64,000 nt of DNA. Source: Nonomuraea rubra. Its GTDB lineage: Bacteria > Actinomycetota > Actinomycetes > Streptosporangiales > Streptosporangiaceae. The notes beneath the pieces were generated by a model. The model had not been told where the DNA came from. It made no database searches and saw only the letters and a program-made list of their open reading frames with translations. Shown one piece after another: positions 9,743 through 17,265 of the stretch. The stretch covers positions 3,889,001 through 3,953,000 of the forward strand of contig NZ_JACHMI010000001.1 of the NCBI RefSeq assembly GCF_014207985.1, read 5' to 3'. How positions within the stretch are numbered: the stretch's first letter is position 1; each line of letters opens with the position of its first letter. The translations under genes and the position numbers were made by a program.

Positions 9743-10049
9743 GGGAAATGCCTTTCGTTTTGAGGGGTGGGCCGAGGCGCCCGTCCGGCGCGCCCGACCT
9801 GCTCCTGCGGGAAGGATCATCCGCAGGGGACGAAACCCTAGCAAGCTCTCCCGGCCCGGCGCAGAAGCTTTTCCTGGATGTGCTCAATTTCCATAAATAA
9901 GTAGTTACTTCCGTTATATCCGCTTTTGTAGAATTGGCGGTGGAAAATGCGGGGTGTCGATGCCCGCCTCGCCCGCGTACTTCACGGCGGGCGGGTGCTC
10001 GTGCGACGCTTGCGCCGGGAGAGGGCGGCACGTGGGCCAGGGAGGCAAC
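9743..10049. promoter_or_regulatory. Intergenic region with an AT-rich island before the sigma factor gene
   Basis: This 307-base spacer separates divergent genes. Bases about 9880-9945 are strikingly AT-rich against a background of about 70% GC and include a 12-base inverted repeat AAGTA-GT-TACTT (9899-9910) and a TTATAT run. It probably carries the promoters and perhaps an operator for the sigma factor gene. No RNA gene or coding frame is evident. Confidence 0.5.
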
Positions 10050-11057
10050 GTGGGCGACGAGAGCGAGGCCGTTGCGGCCGTCAGGGAGGGCGGGCAGGCC
10101 GCGTTCGGGGAGCTGGTCGAGGGGCACCGGCACGAGCTGCGGGTGCACTGCTACCGGATGCTGGGCTCCTACACCGACGCCGACGACATGGTCCAGGAGA
10201 CCATGATGCGGGCCTGGCGGCGGCGGGAGACGTTCGAGGGCCGCTCCACGCTGCGGGCCTGGCTCTACCGCATCGCCACCAACGCCTGCCTGGACCTGCT
10301 GTCCGGGCCCGCGCGCTCCCGCGAGATCACGGTGGGCGTGGGCGGCGAGTCCCGATCGCCGTTCGCGGAGGTGCCGTGGCTGCAGCCGTACCCGGACCGG
10401 CTGCTCGACCTGGCCGCGCCGGGGGAGGGCACGCCGGACGCGGTGGCGGTGGAGCGGGAGACGATCGAGCTGGCCTACCTGGCCGCGATCCAGCACCTGC
10501 CGCCGCGCCAGCGGGCGGTGCTGATCCTGCGGGACGTGGCCGGCTGGTCGGCCGAGGAGACCTCGCAGGCGCTGGAACTGAGCGTGGCGGCCGTCAAGAG
10601 CGCGCTGCAGCGGGCCCGCGCCACGCTGCGCATGCACCTGCCCGCCCGGCGCTCGCAGTGGGGCCCCGCCACGGCGCCGAACGAGCAGGAGCGGGCCGTC
10701 CTGCGCCGCTACATGGAGGCGTCCGTGGAGGGCGACCTGTCGGCCCTGGCCGAGCTGCTGCGCGAGGACGCCCGGCAGACGATGCCGCCGGACTCCCAGG
10801 TGTTCGACGGCCGGGCGGCCATCCTCGACATGTGGCGGCCCGTCATGATCGGCCCCGAGGCGTGGGGCGAGTGGAAGGCGCTGGCCACGAGCGCCAACCG
10901 GCAGCCGGCCGTCGCCAACTACGTCCGCCGCCCCGGCGAGGCCCGCTACACCGCCGTCAACCTCGACGTGCTCCGCGTCGAGGACGGCCTGATCGCCGAG
11001 ATCACCACGTTCGGCGCCGAGCTGCACGCCGCCTTCGGCCTGCCCCGCGAACTCTGA
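10050..11057 (+). CDS. SigG-like ECF sigma factor with C-terminal NTF2/SnoaL-like domain
   Basis: A 335-residue extracytoplasmic-function sigma factor. Region 2 (about residues 10-80) contains HRHELRVHCYRMLGSYTDAD and TLRAWLYRIATNACLDLL. Region 4 (about 150-195) contains LPPRQRAVLILRDVAGWS and the helix-turn-helix EETSQALELSVAAVKSALQ. The last 125 or so residues form an NTF2/SnoaL-like extension, as in M. tuberculosis SigG/SigJ types that lack a classic anti-sigma partner. GTG at 10050 has a GGAGG five bases upstream and is preferred over an in-frame ATG 96 bases earlier. The next gene is a probable partner or target. Confidence 0.85.
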   Translation: MGDESEAVAAVREGGQAAFGELVEGHRHELRVHCYRMLGSYTDADDMVQETMMRAWRRRETFEGRSTLRAWLYRIATNACLDLLSGPARSREITVGVGGESRSPFAEVPWLQPYPDRLLDLAAPGEGTPDAVAVERETIELAYLAAIQHLPPRQRAVLILRDVAGWSAEETSQALELSVAAVKSALQRARATLRMHLPARRSQWGPATAPNEQERAVLRRYMEASVEGDLSALAELLREDARQTMPPDSQVFDGRAAILDMWRPVMIGPEAWGEWKALATSANRQPAVANYVRRPGEARYTAVNLDVLRVEDGLIAEITTFGAELHAAFGLPREL

Positions 11058-11145
11058 GAGGAGATTTTCCGCCCGGACCGATTCCTTTCCCGCCGCGCCG
11101 CCGTCATATGGCCGTACGACCCACTCACTAGAGAGGAATTGCGCG

Positions 11146-11571
11146 ATGACCGAGCACAACGACCCCAAGCTCAAGGCCCTGGACCGCCTCGTCGGCACCT
11201 GGAAGGTCACCGGCGCCGGCTCGGGCACCGTCACCTACCGCTGGATGGAGGGCGGCCACTTCCTTATCCAGGACGTGGACCTCACGCAGGAGGGCGGCAC
11301 GGTCAAGGGCACGGAGTTCATCGGCAGGAAGCGCCCGTACGGGGCCGAGGCGCCCAGCGAGGACGTGCACTCCTGGTACTTCGACAGCGACGGCAGCACC
11401 CTGGCCTACGTGTACGAGCTCGAAGGCGACATCCTGACGATCTGGGCGCACAAGAAGGATTCGGGGGCCTACTACCGCGGCACGTTCAGCGCCGACGGGG
11501 CGACCGTCACCGGGGCCTGGGTGTACCCCGGAGGCGGCGGCTACGAGTCGAACATGACCAGGGTGGGCTGA
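11146..11571 (+). CDS. DUF1579-like lipocalin-fold hypothetical protein
   Basis: A 141-residue soluble protein opening LKALDRLVGTWKVTGAGSGT and containing GGHFLIQDVDL and FSADGATVTGAWVYPGG. The GTW motif followed by alternating beta strands resembles DUF1579 and related calycin-like proteins that often sit beside SigG/SigJ-type sigma factors. GAGAGG precedes the ATG. Function is unknown; it may be controlled by the sigma factor upstream. It converges with the Asp23 gene with only 3 bases between stops. Confidence 0.65.
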   Translation: MTEHNDPKLKALDRLVGTWKVTGAGSGTVTYRWMEGGHFLIQDVDLTQEGGTVKGTEFIGRKRPYGAEAPSEDVHSWYFDSDGSTLAYVYELEGDILTIWAHKKDSGAYYRGTFSADGATVTGAWVYPGGGGYESNMTRVG

Positions 11572-11574
11572 GCC

Positions 11575-12078
11575 TCAGCCCGGCTCCCCCTCCTCGTCGA
11601 GGTCCTCGGCGGGGCCCCGGGCCGCGGCCCGGCCCTCGCCGGGGAGCCGGACGTCGTCCACGGTGACGTTCACCTCCATGACGCGCATGCCGAGCATCCG
11701 GCTGACGGTCCTGGCCACGTTCGTCTTGACCTCGGAGGCGACGTCCATGACGACGTGGCCGTACTCGACCACGATCGTCAGGCTCACCGCCACCTGGCGG
11801 TCCTGGATCTGCGCGCTGACGCCCTGGTTGCCGCGGCGCGAGCCGATGCCGATGCGGTCGCGTACGGACTCGAAGGCCCGCGCCAGGTCGCCGCCCAGGT
11901 CGGCGACCCCGGCCACCTCCAGCGCGGCCAGCGCGGCGACCTTCTCGACCACCTCGTCGGCGACCTTGATCCGGCCCTTCACCACCGCTCCGGCGGTGGG
12001 CGCCTCGATGTACGACGGCGGCGAGGGGGTGGGCTCCTCGGCGGACGATTCGGACTGCTCGGCTAAGGCTTCACTCAT
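11575..12078 (-). CDS. Asp23/Gls24-family envelope stress protein
   Basis: A 167-residue protein. After an acidic Ser/Pro/Glu-rich N-terminus (about 35 residues) comes the Asp23 domain: GRIKVADEVVEKVAALAALEV, then VSLTIVVEYGHVVMDVASEV and VMEVNVTVDDV. Asp23-family proteins gather at the membrane and are linked to envelope or alkaline stress; in actinobacteria they often occur as small paralogues of unknown role. The C-terminal tail is acidic. The gene is divergent from the HIT gene. Confidence 0.85.
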   Translation of the reverse strand: MSEALAEQSESSAEEPTPSPPSYIEAPTAGAVVKGRIKVADEVVEKVAALAALEVAGVADLGGDLARAFESVRDRIGIGSRRGNQGVSAQIQDRQVAVSLTIVVEYGHVVMDVASEVKTNVARTVSRMLGMRVMEVNVTVDDVRLPGEGRAAARGPAEDLDEEGEPG

Positions 12079-12142
12079 CGCGGCCTCCTGTAGGCGGGTG
12101 CTCAGGATTGTGCCGGAAGAGCACCCCCTTTGTCCGGGGTCC

Positions 12143-12148
12143 TATGCT
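12143..12148 (+). promoter_or_regulatory. -10 box of a probable leaderless HIT transcript
   Basis: TATGCT lies 7 bases before the ATG at 12156, and no ribosome-binding purines fit that start. This spacing places transcription initiation at or next to the ATG, as in leaderless actinobacterial genes. No convincing -35 box is visible. Confidence 0.45.
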
Positions 12149-12155
12149 GCTAGTT

Positions 12156-12686
12156 ATGCACGATCAGGCAGGGGCCGGGTCCCCCGACAACTTCGAGCGG
12201 CTGTGGACCCCGCATCGCATGGCCTACATCAAGGGCGAGAACAAGCCGACCGGCACGGGCCCCGGCGACGGCTGCCCGTTCGACGCCATCCCCAAGATGA
12301 GCGACGAGGACGGCCTGATCGTGAAGCGGGGGGAGACGGTCTACGCCGTGCTCAACCTGTACCCGTACAACTCGGGCCACCTGATGGTCGTGCCCTATCG
12401 CCACGTGTCCGACTACGACGAGCTCGACGAGGCCGAGGTGGCCGAGCTGGGCGCGTTCACGCAGCGGTCGCTGCGGGCGCTGCGCAAGGCCAGCGGCGCG
12501 CAGGGCTTCAACGTCGGCATGAACCTCGGCCACGTCGCGGGCGCGGGCATCGCCGCCCACCTGCACCAGCACGTGGTGCCCCGGTGGGGCGGCGACACCA
12601 ACTTCATGCCGGTCGTCGCCCGGACGAAGGTGCTGCCGCAGCTACTTCGCGACACCCGCCAGCTGCTCGCCGACGCCTGGGACTGA
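12156..12686 (+). CDS. HIT-family Ap4A phosphorylase-like protein
   Basis: A 176-residue histidine-triad protein. HLHQHVVPRW carries His135, His137 and His139. NFERLWTPHRMAYI, NLYPYNSGHLMVVP and GFNVGMNLG closely match M. tuberculosis Rv2613c, a diadenosine tetraphosphate phosphorylase, and the position between thrS and pgsA is the same in that genome. It probably splits Ap4A with phosphate. The start is 12156 (probable leaderless) or 12144. Its last 45 bases overlap the convergent membrane protein gene. Confidence 0.88.
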   Translation: MHDQAGAGSPDNFERLWTPHRMAYIKGENKPTGTGPGDGCPFDAIPKMSDEDGLIVKRGETVYAVLNLYPYNSGHLMVVPYRHVSDYDELDEAEVAELGAFTQRSLRALRKASGAQGFNVGMNLGHVAGAGIAAHLHQHVVPRWGGDTNFMPVVARTKVLPQLLRDTRQLLADAWD

Positions 12687-14723
12687 CTCGCCGTCGCGGC
12701 GCAGCGCGCCGATGCCGGTGGCCAGCAGCAGCGGCACGGCCAGCGCCAGGGCCATCGACAGCACGGCCGCGCCCGAGTCGTTGACCAGCATCCCTACGAC
12801 GCCGCTGACGAGCGTGCCGATCAGCCCGGCCCGCAGCGCGGGGGAGTGCTCGAACGCCGCGGGCACCACTCCCGCCGACGCCTGCTCGGGCCGCAGGATC
12901 GCGTACACGAGGAACGCCACGGCGGCGATCACGATCGGCATCAGGTTGGGGTTGGCCAGGGTGGACACCATGGCCAGGAACTTGCGCCAGATGACGTCCA
13001 CGGCCTCGCCGGTCAGCACCTGCCCGACGAACCTGCCCAGGTGCGACTGCTCCTCCGGGGGCCGCAGGTAGTTGAGCCACGCGAATCCCATCACGATCAC
13101 GCCTCCGGCCACGCAGAACGCGCCCAGCTTCACCAGCGAGACGCGCTTGCCCGACAGGATCAGCGCGGTCACCGCGATGCCCGGCACGAACGCGATCACG
13201 CCGCCGAAGTCGCTGCCCATCCCGGACCCGCCCAGCACCATCGCGAACGCCCCCAGCAGCACGATCGCGCCCACGCCCACCTTGCCGGGCCACCGGTGCG
13301 CGATCACCGTGGTGGCCAGCAGCGTGCCGGTCGCCAGCAGCGCGAACGGGATGTTGCCCAGCCCGAAGTAGCGGGCCCCCTGCTCGGCGCTGTAGCCCAT
13401 GAAGCTGTTGAGCTGCAGCGTGGTGCCGGTGAGCAGGTCGCCGACGAGCGTGAGCGCGGTGATCGCGGCGACCACGGCCAGCGGGCCCAGCGGCCTGCGC
13501 CGCCACGGCCCCGCCAGCGCCAGCACGGTGATCGTCACCCACCACGCCGCCATGCCGCCGAACAGCTCCAGGTGGGAGTCCCACGGCAGGAGGTTGACCA
13601 GGAACGAGGTGACGGGCAGGGCCGCGAGCGCCACGGCGGCGCGTCGTACCCAGGGCAGGCTCCTGCGGCGGCGCAGCAGCAGGAAGGCCAGGACGTAGAA
13701 CAGGACCTGGAACACCGCCAGGGCCGTGAAGTAGGCGGCCTTCGCCGAGCGCATGGTCTGCGCGGTGGCGTCGGCGCTGCGCAGCCGTTCGACCGTCGCG
13801 CCCGGCTCGCCCACCCGCAGCGGCACGCCCACGACCGTGGCCGGCACGGCCACGCCCAGCTTGTTCAGCACCGTGGCGGTCAGGTCGGTCAGGATCGAGA
13901 TGTCGTCCCTGCGCGTGGAGGCCGCGCCCAGCAGCCGGCCCTCGGCGCCGGGCTCGCGCAGCGCGGCCACCCGCAGGTGCGGCACGGAGCCGTGGTCCGA
14001 CAGGCCCGCCAGCAGCACCGTCGTGCCCGCGGGCAGCACCGACAGCAGCGCGCCCGCCTTGGTGTCGGCCAGCCGCAGCGCCTCGCGCCGTTCGGCGGGG
14101 CCGAGCTTGTCGGGCACCTTGGGCAGCCGGCCGGGCTCGCCCGCCAGGTACGGCTGGACGAGGTCGTCCACGTCCATCGCGACCATCCGGCACTGCTCCA
14201 GGTCGGCCGTCCCCACCTGGAGGGGCGAGGCGCGGTAGTGACCCACCGCGCCCTGCTGGTCCGCCAGCGCCAGCGCCGCGCCGGGCCCGATCGCGATCGA
14301 GCACTGCCCGGCCGCCTTCAGCGACTCGCCCAGCGTGCCCGCCGTGCGCTGGCCGGCCACGTCGATGAGGTAGCGGTAGCCGGGGATGACGGCGCCCTCG
14401 CCCCGCGGCTCGGGCCTGGGCGGCGCGCCGCACGCGTAGCCGGAGGCCGACCTGGTGCCCGCCGACACGGTGAGCCAGCCGTCGTAGGGGCAGGTCACGT
14501 TGCCGACCGTGCGGACGGACAGCGAGCCGATCGCGCTGGACCCGGCCAGGGCCCACAGGTTGGGGGTGTCGGCCGGGGTCAGGTCGTTCCAGTGCAGCCC
14601 CGGCACTCCGATGAGCGCCACCCGGGCCGGCTCGGACCCCGCCCTGGCGGGGCCGGCGAACAGGACATGACCGAACATCACCTGACCGACCAGCACGGCC
14701 AGCACGACCAGCGCGCGCCTCAC
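12642..14723 (-). CDS. Large membrane protein with degenerate alkaline-phosphatase-like ectodomain
   Basis: A 693-residue protein. A signal peptide (residues 1-28, ending GPARAG) is followed by a periplasmic domain to about residue 325, then about ten hydrophobic helices. The ectodomain follows the alkaline phosphatase superfamily layout: VALIGVPGLHW, TPNLWALA, TCPYDGWLTVSAG and LLAGLSDHGS. The first metal-binding Asp, normally in a VDGL-type motif, is replaced by Pro, so catalysis is doubtful. The GTG start has GGAGG 8 bases upstream. Function is unknown; a role with cell-envelope lipids or polymers is a guess. It overlaps the 3' end of the HIT gene. Confidence 0.7.
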   Translation of the reverse strand: MRRALVVLAVLVGQVMFGHVLFAGPARAGSEPARVALIGVPGLHWNDLTPADTPNLWALAGSSAIGSLSVRTVGNVTCPYDGWLTVSAGTRSASGYACGAPPRPEPRGEGAVIPGYRYLIDVAGQRTAGTLGESLKAAGQCSIAIGPGAALALADQQGAVGHYRASPLQVGTADLEQCRMVAMDVDDLVQPYLAGEPGRLPKVPDKLGPAERREALRLADTKAGALLSVLPAGTTVLLAGLSDHGSVPHLRVAALREPGAEGRLLGAASTRRDDISILTDLTATVLNKLGVAVPATVVGVPLRVGEPGATVERLRSADATAQTMRSAKAAYFTALAVFQVLFYVLAFLLLRRRRSLPWVRRAAVALAALPVTSFLVNLLPWDSHLELFGGMAAWWVTITVLALAGPWRRRPLGPLAVVAAITALTLVGDLLTGTTLQLNSFMGYSAEQGARYFGLGNIPFALLATGTLLATTVIAHRWPGKVGVGAIVLLGAFAMVLGGSGMGSDFGGVIAFVPGIAVTALILSGKRVSLVKLGAFCVAGGVIVMGFAWLNYLRPPEEQSHLGRFVGQVLTGEAVDVIWRKFLAMVSTLANPNLMPIVIAAVAFLVYAILRPEQASAGVVPAAFEHSPALRAGLIGTLVSGVVGMLVNDSGAAVLSMALALAVPLLLATGIGALRRDGESVPGVGEQLAGVAK

Positions 14724-14887
14724 CCCGATGACCTCCCGTGATCGCAGCGTTCTGTGGCACGGCCGAGCTAGGTAGTGCTAGGTCATGTTCCGGCGCCACC
14801 AGACGCGACTACCCTCTCATGCGCCAGAGGTGCCGGAAGCCGTCTTCGGCCTGCCGGACGGCGATCGTACGGGCCGATCGGCGCGTC

Positions 14888-15796
14888 TCAGGAGGCCACC
14901 GGGGTGAGCCAGTGGCGGTAGCGCTCGTCCCTGCCGTGCACGACGGCGTCGTACGCGTCCGCCAGCCTGGCCGTCACCGGTCCCGGCCCGGCGCCGAGCT
15001 CCCGGCGGTCGACCGAGGACACGTGCACGACGCCGGCGGCCGTACCGCACAGGAAGACCTCGTCGGCGGTGTAGAGGTCCGAACGCATCAGCTCGCGCCT
15101 GACCGCGGGCACGCCGAGGTCGCCGGCCAGCCGCTCCACGGTGTCCTGGGTGAGCCCCGCCAGCGCGCCCGCGCTGTCGGGCGGCGTGGCGAGCACCCCG
15201 TCGCGGACGACGAAGAGGTTCGCCCCGGTGCACTCGCTGACGTAGCCGGCCGGGTTCAGCAGCACGGCCTCGTCGTAGCCGGCGTCGAGCGCCTCCTGCT
15301 TGGCCAGGACGGAGTTCAGGTAGGGGCCGGTGGCCTTGGCGGCCGTGGGCACGACCGTGTGGTCGTTGCGCCGCCAGGAGCTGGTCATCAGCCGGACGCC
15401 GGAGCCGAGCAGCGCACCCCACTCCCAGGTGGCGATGGACACGGTGGTCGGGCAGCCGCGCGCCGCGATGCCCATCTCGCCGTAGCCGCGATGCGCGAGG
15501 TGGCGGATGTAGCAGGACGGGCGGCCGTTGGCGGCGACCGTCCGCAGCGTGGCCTCGCGCAGCTCGTCCAGCGTGTACGGCATCGCCAGCCCGATGATCC
15601 GCGCGCTGGCCACCAGCCGCCGCAGGTGGTCGTCCAGCCGGAACACGGCGGGCCCCTCCCGCGTCTCGAACGCCCTGGTGCCCTCGAGGACGGCCGTGCC
15701 GTAGTGCAGGGCGTGCGACAGCACGTGCACCCGGGCCTCGCCCCACGGCACGAGCTCCCCGTCCATCCAGATGAACTTGGCCTCCTCCACCCGCAC
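14888..15796 (-). CDS. Branched-chain amino acid aminotransferase-like protein (class IV, IlvE-type)
   Basis: A 302-residue fold-type IV PLP enzyme, expected to transfer the amino group between branched-chain amino acids and 2-oxoglutarate. Marks are FIWMDGELVPWGEARVHVLSHALHYGTAVLEGTRAF, here given in parts: WMDGELVPWGEARVH, HYGTAVLEG, the PLP lysine in TAAKATGPYLNS, EAVLLNPAGYVSECTGANLF and DEVFLCGTAAGV. Length equals E. coli IlvE (309). The GTG at 15796 has GGAGGAAGGA upstream. It is divergent from a MocR-type regulator, which probably controls it. A role in a specialised pathway rather than general valine or leucine metabolism is possible. Confidence 0.88.
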   Translation of the reverse strand: MRVEEAKFIWMDGELVPWGEARVHVLSHALHYGTAVLEGTRAFETREGPAVFRLDDHLRRLVASARIIGLAMPYTLDELREATLRTVAANGRPSCYIRHLAHRGYGEMGIAARGCPTTVSIATWEWGALLGSGVRLMTSSWRRNDHTVVPTAAKATGPYLNSVLAKQEALDAGYDEAVLLNPAGYVSECTGANLFVVRDGVLATPPDSAGALAGLTQDTVERLAGDLGVPAVRRELMRSDLYTADEVFLCGTAAGVVHVSSVDRRELGAGPGPVTARLADAYDAVVHGRDERYRHWLTPVAS

Positions 15797-15808
15797 TCCT
15801 TCCTCCAG

Positions 15809-15838
15809 TGGCCCGCCTCGACGGCATAGAATGGGCCA
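15809..15838. promoter_or_regulatory. Possible MocR operator between the divergent genes
   Basis: Within the 73-base space between the aminotransferase and regulator genes, TGGCCC (15809-15814) and GGGCCA (15833-15838) form an inverted repeat with an 18-base spacer. MocR regulators usually bind in the intergenic region next to a divergent target. The arms are short and the call is tentative. Confidence 0.25.
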
Positions 15839-15869
15839 ATTGCGCGGTGAGTGGCACAGTAGCGGGATA

Positions 15870-17204
15870 ATGGTGGCTATGGGAAGGGAAGACACCCTCG
15901 TCACGCTCGTCCGCGACCGCCTCAGGCTCCACCAGGGCCCGCCCAGCCGCCGGCTGGCCGGCGCGCTCGCCGACCTCGCCCAGACCGGCCTCATCAGCCC
16001 CGGCACCCGCCTGCCGTCCGAACGCGACCTGGCCCAGGCGGTCGGGGTCAGCAGGGGGACGGTGGCGGCGGCGTTCAACACCCTGTGCGAGGAGGGATTG
16101 TGCGAGCGGCGGCACGGCAGCGGCACGTACGTGCTCGGCACGCCCTCGTTCGGCGGCCTCCTGCAAGCGGGGGCCGTACGCGCGGACCTGTCCACCTCCG
16201 TGGTCCCCGACCCGTCCCACCTCGTCCTGCCCCCGGCCGACCCGGCGGACCTGCTGCGGGCGCCCAGCGGGCACGGCTACGACGCGATGGGCGACCCCCG
16301 GCTGCGGGCCGTGCTGGCGGGCGGCGAGGGCGCCGGCCCGGCGGGCGTCCTGGTCACGGCGGGCGCCCAGCAGGGCATCGACCTGGCCGCCCGCGTGCTG
16401 CTGCGGCCCGGCGACCGCGTCCTGGTGGGGGACCCGGCCTACGGGGGCGCGCTGAGCGTGTTCCGGCGGGCGGGGGCGCACGTGGTGGCCGCCGACCTCG
16501 GCACGCCCGCCGCCGTGGAGGAGGCGCTGGCCCGCCACCGCCCCGCCGCCGTGTACGTGGCCGGCGTCGACAACCCGACCGGCGCCGTCCCGCCGCTGCG
16601 GCACGTCGCCGAGCTGGCCAGGGACGCCGAGGTCACCGTGGTGGAGGACCGGGCGCTGGCGGCCCTCGTGTACGACGGCACGCCGCCGCCCGAGCCGCTG
16701 GCCCGGGTGCATCCGTACGGGACGGTGACGGTCGGGTCCCTGTCGAAGGTGTTGTGGGGCGGGCTGCGGGTGGGCTGGCTGACGGCACCGGAGCCGCTGC
16801 TGGCGCGCCTCACCGAGGCCAAGGTGGACGCCGACCTGGCGACCAGCGCGGTCGCCCAGCGGCTGGCCACCGGCCTGCTCGAACGCAACCCCGTGCGGCC
16901 CTGGCTGGCCGAGCTGGCCCGCCGCAGGGAGCACTTCCTGACGGCGCTGTCGGCGTACCTGCCCGAGTGGACGTGGGAGCGCCCGGCGGGCGGGCTGTCG
17001 GTGTGGGCGCGGCTGCCCGGCACCGACACCGACCGGTTCGCGGTCGTGGCCCGCGAGCACGGCGTGGCGGTCGCGCCGGGCTCCCTGTTCTCCCCGGACG
17101 GCCGCCACCGCGACCGGCTGCGCCTCAGCTTCGCCCTGCCGCCCGGCCTGCTCGACCAGGCGATCGCGGGGCTCGCCCAGGCCTGGCGGGCCTACGAGAG
17201 ATGA
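15870..17204 (+). CDS. MocR-type GntR-family regulator with aminotransferase domain
   Basis: A 444-residue PLP-binding transcription factor. The N-terminal winged helix (about 10-85) contains SRRLAGALADLAQTGLISPG, LPSERDLAQAVGVSRGTV and the GSGTYV wing. The rest is a class I aminotransferase fold with GAQQGIDLAARVLLRPGD, GVDNPTG and the PLP lysine in VGSLSKVLWGGLRVGW. MocR proteins sense amino acids or vitamin B6 and control neighbouring genes. The start is 15870 or ATG 15879; ribosome-binding purines are weak for both. The divergent aminotransferase gene is the likely target. Confidence 0.88.
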   Translation: MVAMGREDTLVTLVRDRLRLHQGPPSRRLAGALADLAQTGLISPGTRLPSERDLAQAVGVSRGTVAAAFNTLCEEGLCERRHGSGTYVLGTPSFGGLLQAGAVRADLSTSVVPDPSHLVLPPADPADLLRAPSGHGYDAMGDPRLRAVLAGGEGAGPAGVLVTAGAQQGIDLAARVLLRPGDRVLVGDPAYGGALSVFRRAGAHVVAADLGTPAAVEEALARHRPAAVYVAGVDNPTGAVPPLRHVAELARDAEVTVVEDRALAALVYDGTPPPEPLARVHPYGTVTVGSLSKVLWGGLRVGWLTAPEPLLARLTEAKVDADLATSAVAQRLATGLLERNPVRPWLAELARRREHFLTALSAYLPEWTWERPAGGLSVWARLPGTDTDRFAVVAREHGVAVAPGSLFSPDGRHRDRLRLSFALPPGLLDQAIAGLAQAWRAYER

Positions 17205-17218
17205 GAGGTGGAAACGGC

Positions 17219-17248
17219 GGAAGGCCGGTCGGAACCGACCGGCCTTCC
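17219..17248. terminator. Bidirectional hairpin terminator
   Basis: A perfect 14-base-pair stem (GGAAGGCCGGTCGG and its complement) with an AA loop lies between the convergent regulator and glycosidase genes. It can end transcription from both sides. Confidence 0.88.
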
Positions 17249-17265
17249 TGGGTGACGCGCGAGGC

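Noticed and set aside
9954..10049. An N-terminal extension of the sigma factor with a CSCDAC cluster that could look like a metal site
   Set aside because: The GTG at 10050 has an ideal GGAGG, and the region 2 domain begins just after it; the extension overlaps the promoter area.
7527..11234. A 1,235-codon minus-strand open frame across thrS, TM2 and the sigma factor
   Set aside because: It is antisense to well-identified genes, its composition is the His/Arg/Gly/Asp pattern of a reversed GC-rich gene, and it resembles no family.
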